NCBI GenBank assembly: GCA_015501585.1
Contig: JADNRY010000254.1
Location: 25,000 to 88,999, forward strand
Source: Rhodocollybia butyracea
Taxonomy: Eukaryota > Basidiomycota > Agaricomycetes > Agaricales > Omphalotaceae
Direction of reading: 5' to 3'
DNA: 64,000 nucleotides
Both the position numbers and the translations under genes were made by a program. Position 1 is the stretch's first letter; every line of letters begins with the position of its first letter. This document shows positions 12,276 through 23,885 of this stretch, piece by piece. Below the pieces are notes generated by a model that was not told the DNA's origin, did not search any database, and was given only the letters and a program-made list of their open reading frames with translations.

Positions 12276-13449
12276 TCAGTCAGGGCAGTTGACTTTGGTA
12301 TGATTGTTTTTGTGGCACTTTCCACAGATGTGGAGGTAACGACAGGAGTGTGCATTGTTGGGACAGCGACCATCATTGAATCTCTTACAGGGTTCTTGAC
12401 AGAGATTTTTGGGAGGCTTGGTTGTCGAGGTGGACTCATGTGGGGAGGACGCTTGGATCCAATGGATGAAGAGGTCATGGAACTCTGAAAAATCGGTGAG
12501 TTCATACTGTCTTGTTTGTGAGACTCGGAAACGGATCGCCTTGTTGTAGTTGAGGACTTTATGGTGGTCACGTGGCTCCGAAAAGGCGCACAATGTGCTT
12601 GCAATATCGGTCAAGTTCGTCTGCGCGGTGGGGGAAGACAAAAGTAATTGCTCGCTTGAAACGGGCGAAAACAATTTGCCAGTCACCAGAGTTGGAGACT
12701 TTCTTCCCAGCAACCAGTTGGCCGAATTTGAACTCGATGTCTCCGATTTTCTCTGTTTGACATTCATCCTGGGTAGTGGCATGCATGGTGGAGAAGATGT
12801 GGTCAAAACGGGCTGGTTTGCCTGTAACAATGTCATCCCAATCTTCGGAGGAGTAAACGGGACAATCAGGCTGTGATTGGATGGATGCTTGAGTGATCTT
12901 TGGTTCCCGCATATAGTTTTCGAGTAAAGCACGAGTTTTCTCAAGCGTATTCGAGAGTTTGAGCCGTGAATCAGGGGGACGAATGAGCCACGGTAACGTC
13001 GACATGTCAATCTTTCGCCGAGTGGTACGTTCGCCTTCAGATTCACTTTCTGATCCTGACCCGTCGCTGTTATGTAGCATTCGTTTGTGAGCCGTTCCAG
13101 CAAGGTCAGTTTGCGCTTTGTTGAGTTCTCCGCCGGCATCTCCTCCAGCAGCGGCGTTACTCTTCCTGGTCTCGATGGAGTCAAGGAGTTTGAGGTAGAA
13201 GGCGAGGCTTTGGGAAAGAGACTCGGGCGTGAGTGATTTCGGAGCAAAAATGGCTTGTATTTCGAGTAAAGCGGATACTTTTGATGTGTCTCCTTTCTCA
13301 AAATTCTTGACCACATCCATGCATTTCTGCGTGAGCTCGGCAGCTTCGTTGACTCTGTTGGGACTGCTGTTGTCCTTGTGCATCTCCTTCAGACATGTAG
13401 TTGAACAAAGTGATGTATAAAGAGGTAATGCAGAGAATACAAGAAACAA
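12276..13449 (-). pseudogene. Gag-like ORF with Cys/His finger, Ngaro element
   Basis: The first frame (13449-12568) is an acidic, Ser-rich protein with a SGSESESEGE patch and a C-terminal part ending in FKRAITFVFPHRADELDRY. The second frame (to 12276) carries a Cys/His cluster: CKRFNDGRCPNNAHSCRYLH followed by ICGKCHKNNHTKVNCP, as in Gag proteins of fungal DIRS-type elements. The frames meet around 12570-12600, so one indel separates them. Likely an RNA-binding structural protein. Confidence 0.65.
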
Positions 13450-13766
13450 CAGACTGAGCTCGTCGGGTCAGAAAGAAAGCGCTAAGCTGACTACGACGGC
13501 TCACTTGATATAAGTAAGTAGAAATGGAAATGAGACATTGATGAAAGTGGCTGAAAAGCCAAGCACAAGTCAGAACAGGGCAGATGGCTGCGAGCGCGCG
13601 GAGCGTACCTGACTGAAACAAGTGTACTACACCGACAGAAAGGAGAGCAGGGTCTGAGTCGCGCGGAGCGTACACTGACTGTCGGTGAGTGACGAGGCAA
13701 GAAAAAGAGTAGCCGCCGAACTTACCAGGTTGATTAGACTCTTGTAAATCAATCTTTTAAAACCAA
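13424..13766 (-). repeat. A1 repeat of Ngaro element
   Basis: Direct repeat of 8979-9311 with a 10-bp insertion near 13575. Its outer end holds a short palindrome around GATTGATTTACAAGAG. It forms the 5' end of the minus-strand element. Confidence 0.85.
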
Positions 13767-13948
13767 TTAAGCCAAGACCGTGGACACCGACCGACTGTCC
13801 GCTTATGTAATTTCCTTTTCTGGAAAGGTCAAAGCGATGAAACGTCGCCTCTTTATTGTATACCGTCTCTTCTATCGTCTACCTTGTTATACTCACTAAC
13901 AATGTAACGACATGCTGAAATTTACCCACCGATTACCTATCATACACC

Positions 13949-14990
13949 TAAGAACTCTCAAGGCGGTTTGCGCTTTGTCTTCCGTGATAATATTGACACG
14001 ACGAGACAGCCCAGTACAGGCTAAATGGTACTAGAAACTTTGTAAGTCATTATATCAGACAGAATCTGACATAAAGTACTCACTAAAACTGTCTTGCACC
14101 CCTCTTTGTGGCAGGAAATCACAAACAAATTATCTGGGTCAATAATCTGTTCACCGCAGATGCATTCGCGTGCTTGGTCAAGCATCTTCTCGGTAACAGT
14201 GCGCTTGCACCGAGATCTAGTACCACCGCTAGCACTCATTTCCGGAACTCCAACTGTGGGCAGATCAGGAGGTTTGTTCAAGGGCTGGTTTGAGGCTTGT
14301 ATGGGAGGATCTGAGACCAAAGGCTCAGGAGGCTGGTTCGAAGCTGCAAGAAGGTGAGTCTCCCTTGATACTAATATCGTGTTCATCAATTCACTTACGG
14401 CGAATATCACACAGGATCTCATCTGGCGTTGGCAGGCCCTCGATCTCTTCATCCAATGGCGGCATATCCTTCTCAGGCCCACCATACGAGATGCTAATAT
14501 CTGAAAATTTGATATCAAAGTTTGGCGCAGGACCTTTTTTTTGCAGTCGACGCTCACGAAGCCTTTCCCTGTTGGTCATCCCTTCTCCTCTGTTGGGATC
14601 ACTAGGTTCACCGTCGGAATCGGAGTCTACGGCAGCTTTTTGTTTACCCCGACGGACCATTCGCCTGTGCGCTATCTCTTGTTCATCAGGTTCTGATACA
14701 TTTATATCATTATCTTGTCCTGTTTCTGAGATTTTGTCAATGTTATCCCTGTATAAAACACTCATCAGTCGCCTGAAATTCAACAACTTGAGAATTCAAC
14801 ACACGTTAATGCAAGCAAGATTTGAATTATGAGCTTCTGAAATCACCACACGATTATTTTTCCTGTTTTGTAGCTGAACTTCCTTTTGGCGGTGAGTCCA
14901 GACATTCTTCTTGAGGTCGTTTTCATTTTTGCCGATGCTGTACAGTACGCTACAATACGGCCTGCAGCCTGAAAATAAGACCGCCCCGGG
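13949..14990 (-). CDS. Truncated hypothetical protein with Cys-rich C-terminus
   Basis: Multi-exon gene on the minus strand. An upstream exon encodes KNENDLKKNVWTHRQKEVQL; an intron (donor near 14857, acceptor CTCAAG near 14787) leads to NFRRLMSVLYRDN and an acidic/basic stretch; intron 14344-14398 (55 bp) leads to a Pro-rich segment and the cluster ECICGEQIIDPDNLFVISCH followed by KEGC. A further intron may lie at 14038-14083, with a stop at 13949. The Cys pattern (CxC...C...C) is reminiscent of PHD/RING-like fingers in an expanded agaricomycete family of unknown function. The 5' end is lost close to the hAT-like element starting at 15042, which may have truncated it. Confidence 0.4.
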
Positions 14991-15041
14991 ACCAAGAGTA
15001 TGTGACCTCAATGTGACCTCAGGGTTTGATGGCATCTGAGT

Positions 15042-16601
15042 GAGTGTTAGCAAAGGTACTGGGTTTCGTACTTTTATTGTACTTTTATCAATATAATCAA
15101 GGTACTTTATTTTCACATACTTGACAGGTACTTGATGCCATACTTCGGCAGAGTACTTGAGTACCGGATGTACTGATAGCATGTTATACCTCTCCTTTTG
15201 CGCACCTCAGATCGTGTTTATTATATAAGCCCACCCCAAACGCCATACATATGAGCTCATCGCAATGGCTTTGCAGTAACTGCAGCTGTCATAAGGAATT
15301 TACTGATATCCAGACATCATCGTCATACTACCTTTCTACCACACATTTTTAGACCTGGAAGCATGAGTAAAGTCTCAACTTAGGCTCAAGGAGAAAGTGG
15401 TCTATTCAGCCTATATACAATATATAACAAGTGCAAAGATATTCAAATAAGGAGAATTTGGTTTTGATATACAAGTCCGAAGGTAGATATAGAAACTGAA
15501 CGCTTACCTACAAACATCCAATAGCTCTGTAATTACAATAATATTAAGTAAAGCTTCACTATCCCAAAGTGTGATGTGTTATCAAGTGAAAGCGCCTCCA
15601 ATCAAATCCCCGGACCCCAACAAGAGTGCCAGACCCAAGCTTGCTGAGGCCTCCTCTGCCAGACTGTTATCTGCAGGCGGTGAATCATACTCAAAGCAGT
15701 CATCCTTGAGTGAATCCAGCACTTGTTTGTTCTTACACCGAGACCATTGTGTCCAAAGTTCCAAGATCGGATGTACTTGGGGAGAAACTGATGCAACGAT
15801 CTCCAAAATTCTGGGCTTTGCTTCCGGCAGTGCTTCAATTATTTCCGAATTTTCATACCCATGGCTATCCACTGCACTGTATGACAATCGGACTAGCCAG
15901 TAAATTTAACCAAAGCTTACCTCGGTGCGGTACCAGCTGCACCCCAAAAGTTGGCACCGTTGGGATTGAGTTGAGTTCCGCCAATATCTGTTTGACAATC
16001 GTTGGGCGCCTTTTTCCTTGAGAAGAGGCTCTTCAGCCAATTCCAAGCCAATTCAGCATGTTGGAAGTCTCGAAAATGGCTAGAACGGTGGGGTGGAGCA
16101 GTGTGCTGCCAGGCGTCCCGAAGCACTGTTCAAGTTGTTCCGAGCATCTGATCTGAGCATCTCTGACTTTTTTTCAACATTTTGTGGTCCGTAGACTTGC
16201 TATCTAGGCTGTGTGCGTTTGCAACGGCCCCCATAAACGTATTTGATCAGTACTTGGCCGCATCAATAAATTCAAACTCCGCTACTTAGGAACTTCTTGA
16301 CATGTAAATGACGACATGTTATTTTGTTACCCTCGATGCTCTACATAGTCAATCAGGGTGCTTGAAGGTTACTACAATTAGGCCATGCTTGCTCAAGCTT
16401 AAGAATCACGAAATTACAGGAAATACATCGCAATTATTAATATAAGTATTTAAGTAGCCAAGTACGATCAAAGTACACTAAGTTACTTTGTCGTACTTGT
16501 ACGTGACAAAGTAACTTAAGTACCTTAAGTACCTTTAAAGTACCTTTTGTAAAGACAAGTACGAAAATTTAAAGTCCGCCAAGTACCTTTGTCACCCACC
16601 C
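15042..16601. mobile_element. Non-autonomous hAT-like element with 8-bp target duplication
   Basis: Left end reads GAGTGTTAGCAAAGGTACT at 15042; the inverted right end reads GGTGGGTGACAAAGGTACTT. Both are flanked by ATCTGAGT (15034-15041 and 16602-16609), an 8-bp duplication typical of the hAT superfamily. Subterminal regions are packed with GTACTT/AAGTAC motifs on both sides (15050-15180 and 16440-16590), like hAT transposase-binding repeats. No transposase motif is present; the interior holds a spliced reading frame instead. Confidence 0.7.
15582..16125 (-). CDS. Spliced hypothetical ORF inside the hAT-like element
   Basis: Two exons on the minus strand, 16125-15921 and 15876-15582, join through a 44-bp GT-AG intron (donor GTAAGC, acceptor ATACAG) without breaking the frame. 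The first ends NPNGANFWGAAGTAPR and the second starts SAVDSHGYENSEIIEALPEA. The end has an acidic then small-residue stretch (SLGLALLLGSGDLIGGAF). There is no in-frame ATG at the start; a likely acceptor (GAACAG) at 16126 implies a lost or unseen upstream exon. Function unknown; possibly a captured gene fragment. Confidence 0.35.
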
Positions 16602-16609
16602 ATCTGAGT

Positions 16610-17105
16610 GGGACGGATTGAACAGTACCTCGCATGATATCAAGATAATATATAGGTATACGTACCTATGATTTGCCGGTCTGTATAGTTCCATGCTTCT
16701 CAGTCATTCAAATCATACAAGTCAGTGCCATGTTTGCGTTTACGACTTTTTGAGCCATTGAATATGATCGGCGATATGTTCTCTTGATCTGAAGTAGATA
16801 TCCCGGGCTGAACAGGATGTGAACCTTGCTGATGTAAAGGAGTATGGGGTTGTAAAGGACGCGGTGTTGCTGGTGGATGGGAGTGAAAATAATTATGAGT
16901 ACCAGCCGGTATCAGAGGCCAAAGGAGTGGAAAGATTAGATATCTGAGGCCATGTATGGCTGTGAGTTAACGAGCACGTACTGGGGGGCTCAGAATGGTA
17001 ATCCCCGCGGTGATTCAGCAAGCAATAAACAAATTTAATCTATATACGGTATCGATCACGAGTTAAACCACGGATAACTGTGACTGTCCCGTAACCGTGG
17101 AAAAA
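16610..17105. other. Intergenic
   Basis: No coding region or repeat recognised between the hAT-like element and the second copy of the duplicated unit. Confidence 0.5.
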
Positions 17106-17451
17106 TCACCATCCCATATCCATTCGGGCACCCAGAAATTGGCAATCCATGGCAGTCCCTAGTGGTAAGAGATCAAAGTTCGGCGTCATAAAGGGCTCTA
17201 TGGCGGGCACATGATACAATTGTACGGACAACCTCTGCACACACAGTATCGGTGGAAGCAAGAAGAAGCATAAAACCAAGAACTCGGGCTCGAGTGAGTT
17301 TATCCTTGTCTTCAAGCACAGATTGCTGGAAATTGTTGAATACGGTTGTGTATGCAGTGAGATTATTCGGAGCTCTAAGTTTGTGCTGCACATCCTTAGG
17401 AGGAGGAAGAAGCCCTGGAGACAGTCCTTCAATAGTTATTGGTAAAACCAT
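17106..17451 (-). pseudogene. Second copy of the partial gene at 1-92
   Basis: From ATG 17451 the frame reads MVLPITIEGLSPGLLPPPKD, then NNLTAYTTVFNNFQQ, RARVLGFMLLLAS and EVVRTIVSCARHRALYDAEL, stopping near 17173. A second frame continues for about 65 bp, suggesting a frameshift or lost intron. The pattern resembles an expanded agaricomycete family of unknown function, recalled from memory only. It marks the outer edge of the duplicated unit. Confidence 0.4.
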
Positions 17452-19616
17452 ACCCGGGCCGTCGATGGATGAGTGTCCGGCCGTATCGTTGTTCAGACGC
17501 CCACCATGAGTCCTTTAACAACGCAACTCCTCGTTTTTCTCTCTCTCTCTCTCAAGGCTTCTTATTTTGCTCGTCATGATTGGGCCGCGGCGGCTGGAAG
17601 ACAACAAACAATGGAGGCTGAAATCTGGTTAGACCAAGGTGGCTGGTACGTTCACCCACTTGGTTTGAATTCAAAGCTAAGACTCTTGAATACTCCAGTA
17701 ATGAACAATTTGGTCTGACTCGCGTTAAAACTCGACAATTCTCAGACCAGACATGCCAGTAAAAATCTCTCTATCAGCAGTTTGCCCAGGATGCCCTCAA
17801 CGACTTGCCTCAAACCGTGACACAATTTGGCCAAGAGCAATGCCGCCTCCTATACCATGATAACAATGGCACATCTCAGCAGCAACTACCTGTTTATTGA
17901 ACGCTGGACGAAGGTGATACAAAGAGGTGATTAATTGATTTGGCAGGCGTTGACTCAATGTCCAAAGCGTTGTCGATCATACTATCCATGAAACTAGATA
18001 CTTTGACGAGTCCTACATGTCCTCATCACCTTTATGGCTGGGTACAACTTGACCATATTCTCAAGTTTCACGACGCCGTCTCCAATCTTTTCATTAGCTA
18101 TATCATTAAGTATGTAGTCTCGCACGCCAGAACTTTGAGAGTAAAGAAACTTGTTCACTCATGGAAATGCTATATGTGGTATACATGTAAGTAGTATTAT
18201 TATGAACAGCGTATGAAATTCTGAACGTATACAAATTCTTAGTAGTAATGATCAAGACGTATCCATAGGTCTGCCATTCACCGATACTACAATTGGATGT
18301 TGTGGCTTTTGGGTTCTACAAGCACCACGACGTCAAGAGTTGGAACTTTTGTGCTTATGTTGTCGTTTTCGCAGAACAGAGGGGACGCTAAGGCTGTCAT
18401 GAGAAACACAAATATACTTATCAAACATGGCAACGACTCACTAGGTACTATGTACAGCTCACTCATTGAGGGTATTCCTTCAAACTCAGTCACTACAAAG
18501 GGCGTAGCCGGTTCGTAAGCCATTTGTTCTCTGATTCCAGAAAACACTGTGGCAAGAGAGTGTCAGTGGTGCCGGTGATGGCTCTGTTGAACCTTCTTCG
18601 AGTGAGATGCTGGAGGGCGTGGGCAAGTAAGAGCAACAGTAATGCTCGACTGAAGGCGGAAGCAGCTATTCCTGGGTTTTGTTCTGACGGGTTCAGGACA
18701 TTTCTACTCGAGTGCTACAAAACATCTCTAAAACTAGAATACGATGCTGCACAGCTGTCGAGCGCATCTTCGTGTTGGTAACCGAGGAAAACAAATGTAA
18801 GGCGTCAAATTAATAGGAGGAATCGAACACAAGGAATAACGAACAGATACTCTGCTCAATTCTTTCTGCTACTCGCACACAGGAACATTCGTGTCCCGAG
18901 AACTGTACCTTTGAAGATGTTACATAGATGGAGATGTGCACATTAGAGCTATACTGGAGTTCGACTCGAATCCACGTGGTAGGTTGGGAGGCTTTTGTAT
19001 CGTTCAACCGAGCCAGCCGCATCAGGAGCTTTTATATGTTTCATGCGTTGCGAGTGTACAAATGAGATGGAAGAAAGAATCGAGGCCGCCCAATTGCAAT
19101 TTGTCACCATTTGTAGGCTTGTAGAAAATTCAACTTGGGCGAGAAATTTTGAAAGCTAAAGGCCTGGCTACAATGTTTCGTAGGAAACGATTCTAGAGAT
19201 GGTTTCCATCCGACCAGGATTCAAGTTCGAGCGCTGAGAATAAATATTGATCAGACTCCAATATAAGAGCTGGCGAGTAGTACCACGTACCGTGCGCGTC
19301 TAGCAGCAAGTCGAATGATTAACCAAATCTATCACCTCGTAGCACAACTAATCTCCAGGGTTCAGATCGTTCTTCAGGTCCTCAGGCGCGCGCATGCGTA
19401 GTGGCTGCTGAACAGCTTCATGGTGGTCAGGACACTAGCTGGGTGAAGGCACTTGTGTGTCGGTTTCTCGTAACAGCGTTGACAGTATCCAGAATGAGGA
19501 AAGGAACACGGGAGCGATTGAGGCACGTGTTGCCGTAAACGTGTCACTAATAACTATCTCAGATCCCAGGCTTGTTCCTTCTTTGGCTGGGACCGCCACC
19601 ATCATCGATTTTGGAT
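17452..19616. other. Gene-poor first half of duplicated unit, copy 2
   Basis: Counterpart of 93-4234 with a (CT)n tract near 17540-17555 and many aligned blocks, but shorter: about 390 bp present in copy 1 around 3765-4130 are missing at about 19490. No convincing gene. Confidence 0.5.
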
Positions 19617-21545
19617 ATGAAGCGTACTCGAAGGTCGTCCTCTGTAGAAGATTCTACTGCGACTCCGAAAAGGCTGCGAGGTTCAGAAAGTGAAGAACAA
19701 TGTAAGTTGCCGCTGGACTTGGTCACGCAATGTTCATTCCATGCATGCCTATAGCAAATGTATCCATGTTCTCGGGTGCATCCAACTTCGGCATACATGG
19801 AGGAACCTTTACATATGTTGCACGGGATAACAACATTAGTGGGCTCCTCATACTGTTTCAATTAAATAAAATCGTTGATCACATTCATTTAAAAGCCACA
19901 AATATCCACAATTATCACAACTGGAGTAGGTCTATCTATATGGATTTCATGATTTAAATAAGTGACAGCTCAAACAAAGAACCAATTGATATTTTGAAAA
20001 TCCGTGATTGGTTAAAGGCTCCAGATCCTTCTACCAATCTTGTGGCAGCATGCAACAAGAAGATACCTGGCACTGGAGAGTGGATACTTTCACATGAACA
20101 TTTTGTTAAATGGCGAAAGGACGAATCTGGGCTCCTATGGATACATGGCAAAGGTAAATCACTTCTGTATGGTAAATTTGAATCTAAACATAGTGGATCT
20201 AGTGGGTTCAGGCAAAACATTTCTTTCGTATGCAAGCAACATTGAAATCATGTTATGTTTCATCTTTCTCATGTAATTCTTTAGGGCAACCATCATCAAA
20301 GAGCTACAGGATAATCCAACATCACTGTGTTGCTACTATTACTTTGACAACCGTGATAACTCACAGACCAAGACTAATGCTCAGGGTCTGATTCAGTCAC
20401 TTCTGCTCCAGATGGCCGCAAGCAGTGCAGGAATCCATCCTGCTCTACATGAGTTATACACAAAGTGCAAACAGGGCATCATGGAGCCAACTATGGAGGA
20501 TTTAAGTGCTACTCTGGTGGTTGTTTCCAAAGACTTAGGTCCCGTATACCTTGTGCTGGATGCCATGGATGAATGCAATGAGCCATCAGATGTTTTCAAG
20601 TATCTTGCTCATGTTAGAGAAAACTTCTGCATTACTGTAACCAGTCGATATGTTGCAGAGACCAGCTATGGTGCCACAGACAGCATTTACCTTCATTTGG
20701 CACAAGACGCGTTTCATGATGATGTTATCAAATATCTCCAAGATAGGCTGAGCCATCGGACACTCAAACCAGAACTGTTCACAGAAATAGTTGATTATTT
20801 GACTGAAGGCGCTCAGGGACAGTAAGTAACCCTGACTCTGTCCTTGATGAGTGGCGCTAATTTAAAGCTGTCAAGATTCCGTTGGGTTGACTGCCAAGTA
20901 ACTGTCTTGCAAAGATGTAAAACTCCCAAAGCCATCCGGGATGCCTTGAAAAAGTTGCCCAAAACCCTGGAGGAAACTTACACTGCAGCCATTACAAGAA
21001 CAAGTAAAAGTGAACATGTGCATGATGCAGAAAAACTTCTTATGTGGCTGGTTTATGCATTTGAACCACTATCAGTCATCCAAGTCACAGAGATTCTGGC
21101 CATAGATTTGGATGCTCAAATATTTGATCCGGAAGCTCTGTCATTGGAGCTTGAACATGGAATTTATGATATCTTGGATTCCACTATGATCACTGTCAGT
21201 CAGGACAAGATTGTACAACTTGGACACAATTCTGTGAAAGAATTTCTGACTCAAACCCATGCTGAAGTGCACATGAGTAGACTCTTTGAAATTAATGAGC
21301 CCTTGGCCCATTCCATTATGTGTCAAATGTGCCTTATCTATCTATTGCAGTTTGACTCACAGAAGATTGATGGCTTTCAGCAGGGCTATCCTTTCGGACG
21401 ATATGCTGCAAAGCATTGGCCATCCCACATGAGAAGGCTAGCAGAGGAGATCCCTGAACACAAGCCTGCCAGAGACCTAGCCATCAAGTTCTTAGGAGGC
21501 AGCAGTCAGCTGCAGATAATTCTTTTCAGCGACCCCGTTGCCTAA
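19617..21545 (+). CDS. Truncated NACHT protein lacking ankyrin repeats (paralogue)
   Basis: Closely similar to the first NACHT gene. Exon 1 starts at ATG 19617; later introns fit at 20154-20202 (49 bp), 20228-20284 (57 bp) and 20822-20875 (54 bp), and splicing again gives GKVGSGKT. Walker B is VYLVLDAMDECNE. Similarity to copy 1 continues to about 21513 (FLGGSSQLQ), then stops abruptly; the frame ends 10 residues later at 21545 (TAA) in unrelated DNA. The protein would keep the ATPase switch but no sensor repeats. It could be a pseudogene or a signalling-only partner; the sequence does not decide. Confidence 0.7.
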
Positions 21546-22126
21546 TAACACCCCCCTAGCAATCCCCATCATTATCTAGCAGCCCTTCCAGACCTCTAAA
21601 GGAATGCGCCGGTTATGTCACACTATGCAGCGGCGACTTTGTGGCTGACCGGGGATCATCCCCCTTTCCACTTATGACCATGCCGATGATTCCGCAGCTT
21701 CTCCCCACTTCCCCGCTCATTGTCCCGCCAAACTCATTGCTCCATGATAAGGAACATAGTCTCTTATCTAATGATAAGATTAACCTATGCGATAAAGCCA
21801 GTGGCCGATATCTTATCTACCCCTGGCTCTCATGGCATTCAATATACCCGACATTTTTCATTTCCCACCCGCGCTCCCGAAAATCCTTCTGGTAGCTCCA
21901 TGTACCGTCACGTTTTTCCCACCCACGCGCTATTGTCTTAAGAACAGTACTTAACTCAAGGCCTCTTACAGACATCTGCACCATAGGACATCCATTTTCC
22001 AATGTAAGCATTCCTGGACGTATGTACTGATGATCAATGTATGGACAAATGTAGTACTACAATAAGTATTATTGGCAGATCATTGATGGCAGTCACATGG
22101 GTATAGCACATTTACCGTAAGCCCCA
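21546..22126. other. DNA joined to the NACHT breakpoint
   Basis: Unrelated to the ankyrin gene; rich in pyrimidines. A segment from about 21617 (TGTCACACTATGCAG) looks LTR-like, but I found no second copy, no matching end and no target duplication, so I make no call. Confidence 0.35.
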
Positions 22127-22241
22127 GCCGTAACCCAGCCGTAACCCGTGGCCGTAACCTTGCCGTCACCCTACCGTCACCCTACCGTCACCCTACCGTC
22201 ACCCTACCGTCACCCCGCCGTCACCCCGCCGTCACCCCACA
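22127..22241 (+). repeat. Minisatellite, 11-bp unit CCGTCACCCTA
   Basis: Starts with degenerate CCGTAACC units, then at least four CCGTCACCCTA and two CCGTCACCCCG copies in tandem. Confidence 0.85.
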
Positions 22242-22760
22242 GTTACATTTTGTATATTTACCATGACCTTTAAGGCCTTATGATATTCTCAAAAAATCTT
22301 GAGGCCTTTAAGTTAAGGCCCATGTACTTAAGCCTTAGTACCCCTTTAGTAGAACACTGACATTTTTCCTAAGTGCTGTGACATTTACAACATTTACTGT
22401 ACTTTGGAGGTGGCAGGTAACTTGTATTTCTAGGTAAATACCCTAAGCTTATATAGAGAGGAGAGAGAGTTTAATACAAAAAGATACAAAACACACAGAC
22501 TTTAAGAGAGAAACTGAGAGAGAGAGAGACAGAGAGAGGGCTAGGAAAGGAAACTCATTGCCACAAAGGGTATATAAGATAATGGTAAAACTGTCCAAAC
22601 TACTATGTATGTCCAAATCAGGTAGTAACTTGTGTATATCAAAATGGTTAAAGTCCTTTGGTCCTAGACAGTAATCTGCCCTGCAGTCCACAGGTTCATC
22701 TTTCAGGCAGCAGTACTCATACCTCGCATACTTGCTATCCTCTGTCTTACTCATGGTATT
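22242..22760. other. Intergenic with GA-rich tract
   Basis: Contains (GA)n between about 22457 and 22545. A minus-strand frame from ATG 22754 (MSKTEDSKYARYEYCCLKDE) looks coding for about 50 residues and then enters the GA tract; I do not recognise it. Confidence 0.35.
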
Positions 22761-23134
22761 ACATCAGGAAAAGCAGTTTTTGCCTAGGTGACCCCAAAGT
22801 GGCCTAAAGCAAACTAGGTGACCTATGAATCCTATGGCATCCTAGGAATTTGGGCTCGTCCCTTGCCAGTCAAGGCTCTTGAGGATTCCCTAGGGTATCC
22901 TAGGCAAACCCAGGGCAAGCCTAGGTCTACCCAGGTTTGCCCAGGTGTTCCCAAAGTTGTCCTGGAGTTTCCCTGGGGCTTCCTAGGATACTCTAGGATA
23001 CCCAGGGGAATCCTCAAGAGCTTTGACTGGCAAGGGACAAGCCTAAATTCCTAGGATGCCATAGGATTCATAGGTCACCTAGTTTGCTTTAGGCCACTCT
23101 GGGGTTACCTAGGCAAAAACCACTTTTCCTGATG
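22761..23134. mobile_element. CCTAGG-rich foldback MITE, copy A
   Basis: Begins ACATCAGGAAAAGC and ends with the inverse; each arm is about 150 bp and contains GCCTAGGTGACC, CTATGAATCCTATGGCATCC and CTCTTGAGGATTCC. The hexamer CCTAGG occurs about eight times. Copies at 43406-43770 and 46803-47175 share arms and centre. No coding capacity. Confidence 0.8.
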
Positions 23135-23479
23135 TATAATGGTATTGGCTAGCTTGTCATACTCCTCCAGTTAGAAGTAGTATTCAGAACATCTAGCCCT
23201 GTGCGCTAGCTTTCTAACAACACTGCAATTATGGTAACTGAGTGAGCCTAGTGTCTATAAGTATTTTACTTCCTAGAGATACCATTGTTGTAATAGGCTC
23301 CTGAGGGTAAACAGACAGCAACAAGTGTATTTCCGGTTGTCCTCTCCGTGACAGTCAGAAGAGAGAGACAGATGGATGCAGAAGCATCCGCTGACTACAG
23401 CTTTATACCTATGTTAGATTACAAGCTTGTAATGACAAATCCTAATCCAACAACCATCGGCCAAAGTTCTCTAAGAGGT

Positions 23480-23885
23480 GGTGGGCCTCCGCATACCAGA
23501 GTCACCATGGGGCGGGGTGTTTTTCCATTGCTGGAAAAAGACTGTGAAAAGGGGTGGGAATAATTTCCTTTCACCAAGAGTTTCCATTTTGGGAAATGTT
23601 TATTATCCACTTTGTAATTTTTTCTTGTAATTTTTCTCTTTCCCATTTGAGATTAGGCCAAAAAACCATTTCCGATCATCTCCTGATTTCTTTTACAGCT
23701 GAGAAAATGACATAATCTCAAATGGGAAAGAGGTAAATTAAAATGAACTAATTACAAAGGGGATAAAAGATATTTCTTATCAAGGAAATTTGTTGTGAAA
23801 GATCAAAAATCCACCAGCTTTTCCCAGACATTTTCCTGAAAAGGAAAGATACCCTGGGCCATGGTGAGTACCACCTTATGGTCCA
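23480..23885. repeat. Diverged inverted repeat (old foldback element)
   Basis: Left arm (ACCATGGGGCGGGG ... CTTTCCCATTTGAGATTA) pairs imperfectly with the right arm (AATCTCAAATGGGAAAGAGG ... ACCCTGGGCCATGGT). The inner 15-20 bp match best. No target duplication found. Confidence 0.55.

Larger units (their letters stand above)
8809..13766 (-). mobile_element. Ngaro/DIRS-type tyrosine-recombinase retrotransposon, decayed
   Basis: Read on the minus strand the order is A1 (13766-13424), gag-like ORF, RT-RNase H, tyrosine recombinase, then B1 (9440-9312), A2 (9311-8979) and B2 (8937-8809). This A1-ORFs-B1-A2-B2 split direct repeat layout defines Ngaro-like elements of the DIRS order, which integrate by a tyrosine recombinase rather than a DDE integrase and normally leave no target duplication. 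B1 and B2 are both 129 bp; A1 differs from A2 mainly by a 10-bp insertion. All three ORFs carry frameshifts, so this copy should not be autonomous. Confidence 0.85.

Noticed and set aside
21617..21980. Possible solo LTR starting TGTCACACTATGCAG
   Set aside because: No matching terminus, no target duplication and no second copy in the window.
22818..23054. Reading frames inside the CCTAGG foldback elements
   Set aside because: They arise from the palindromic arms and recur in mirrored form; no coding signature.
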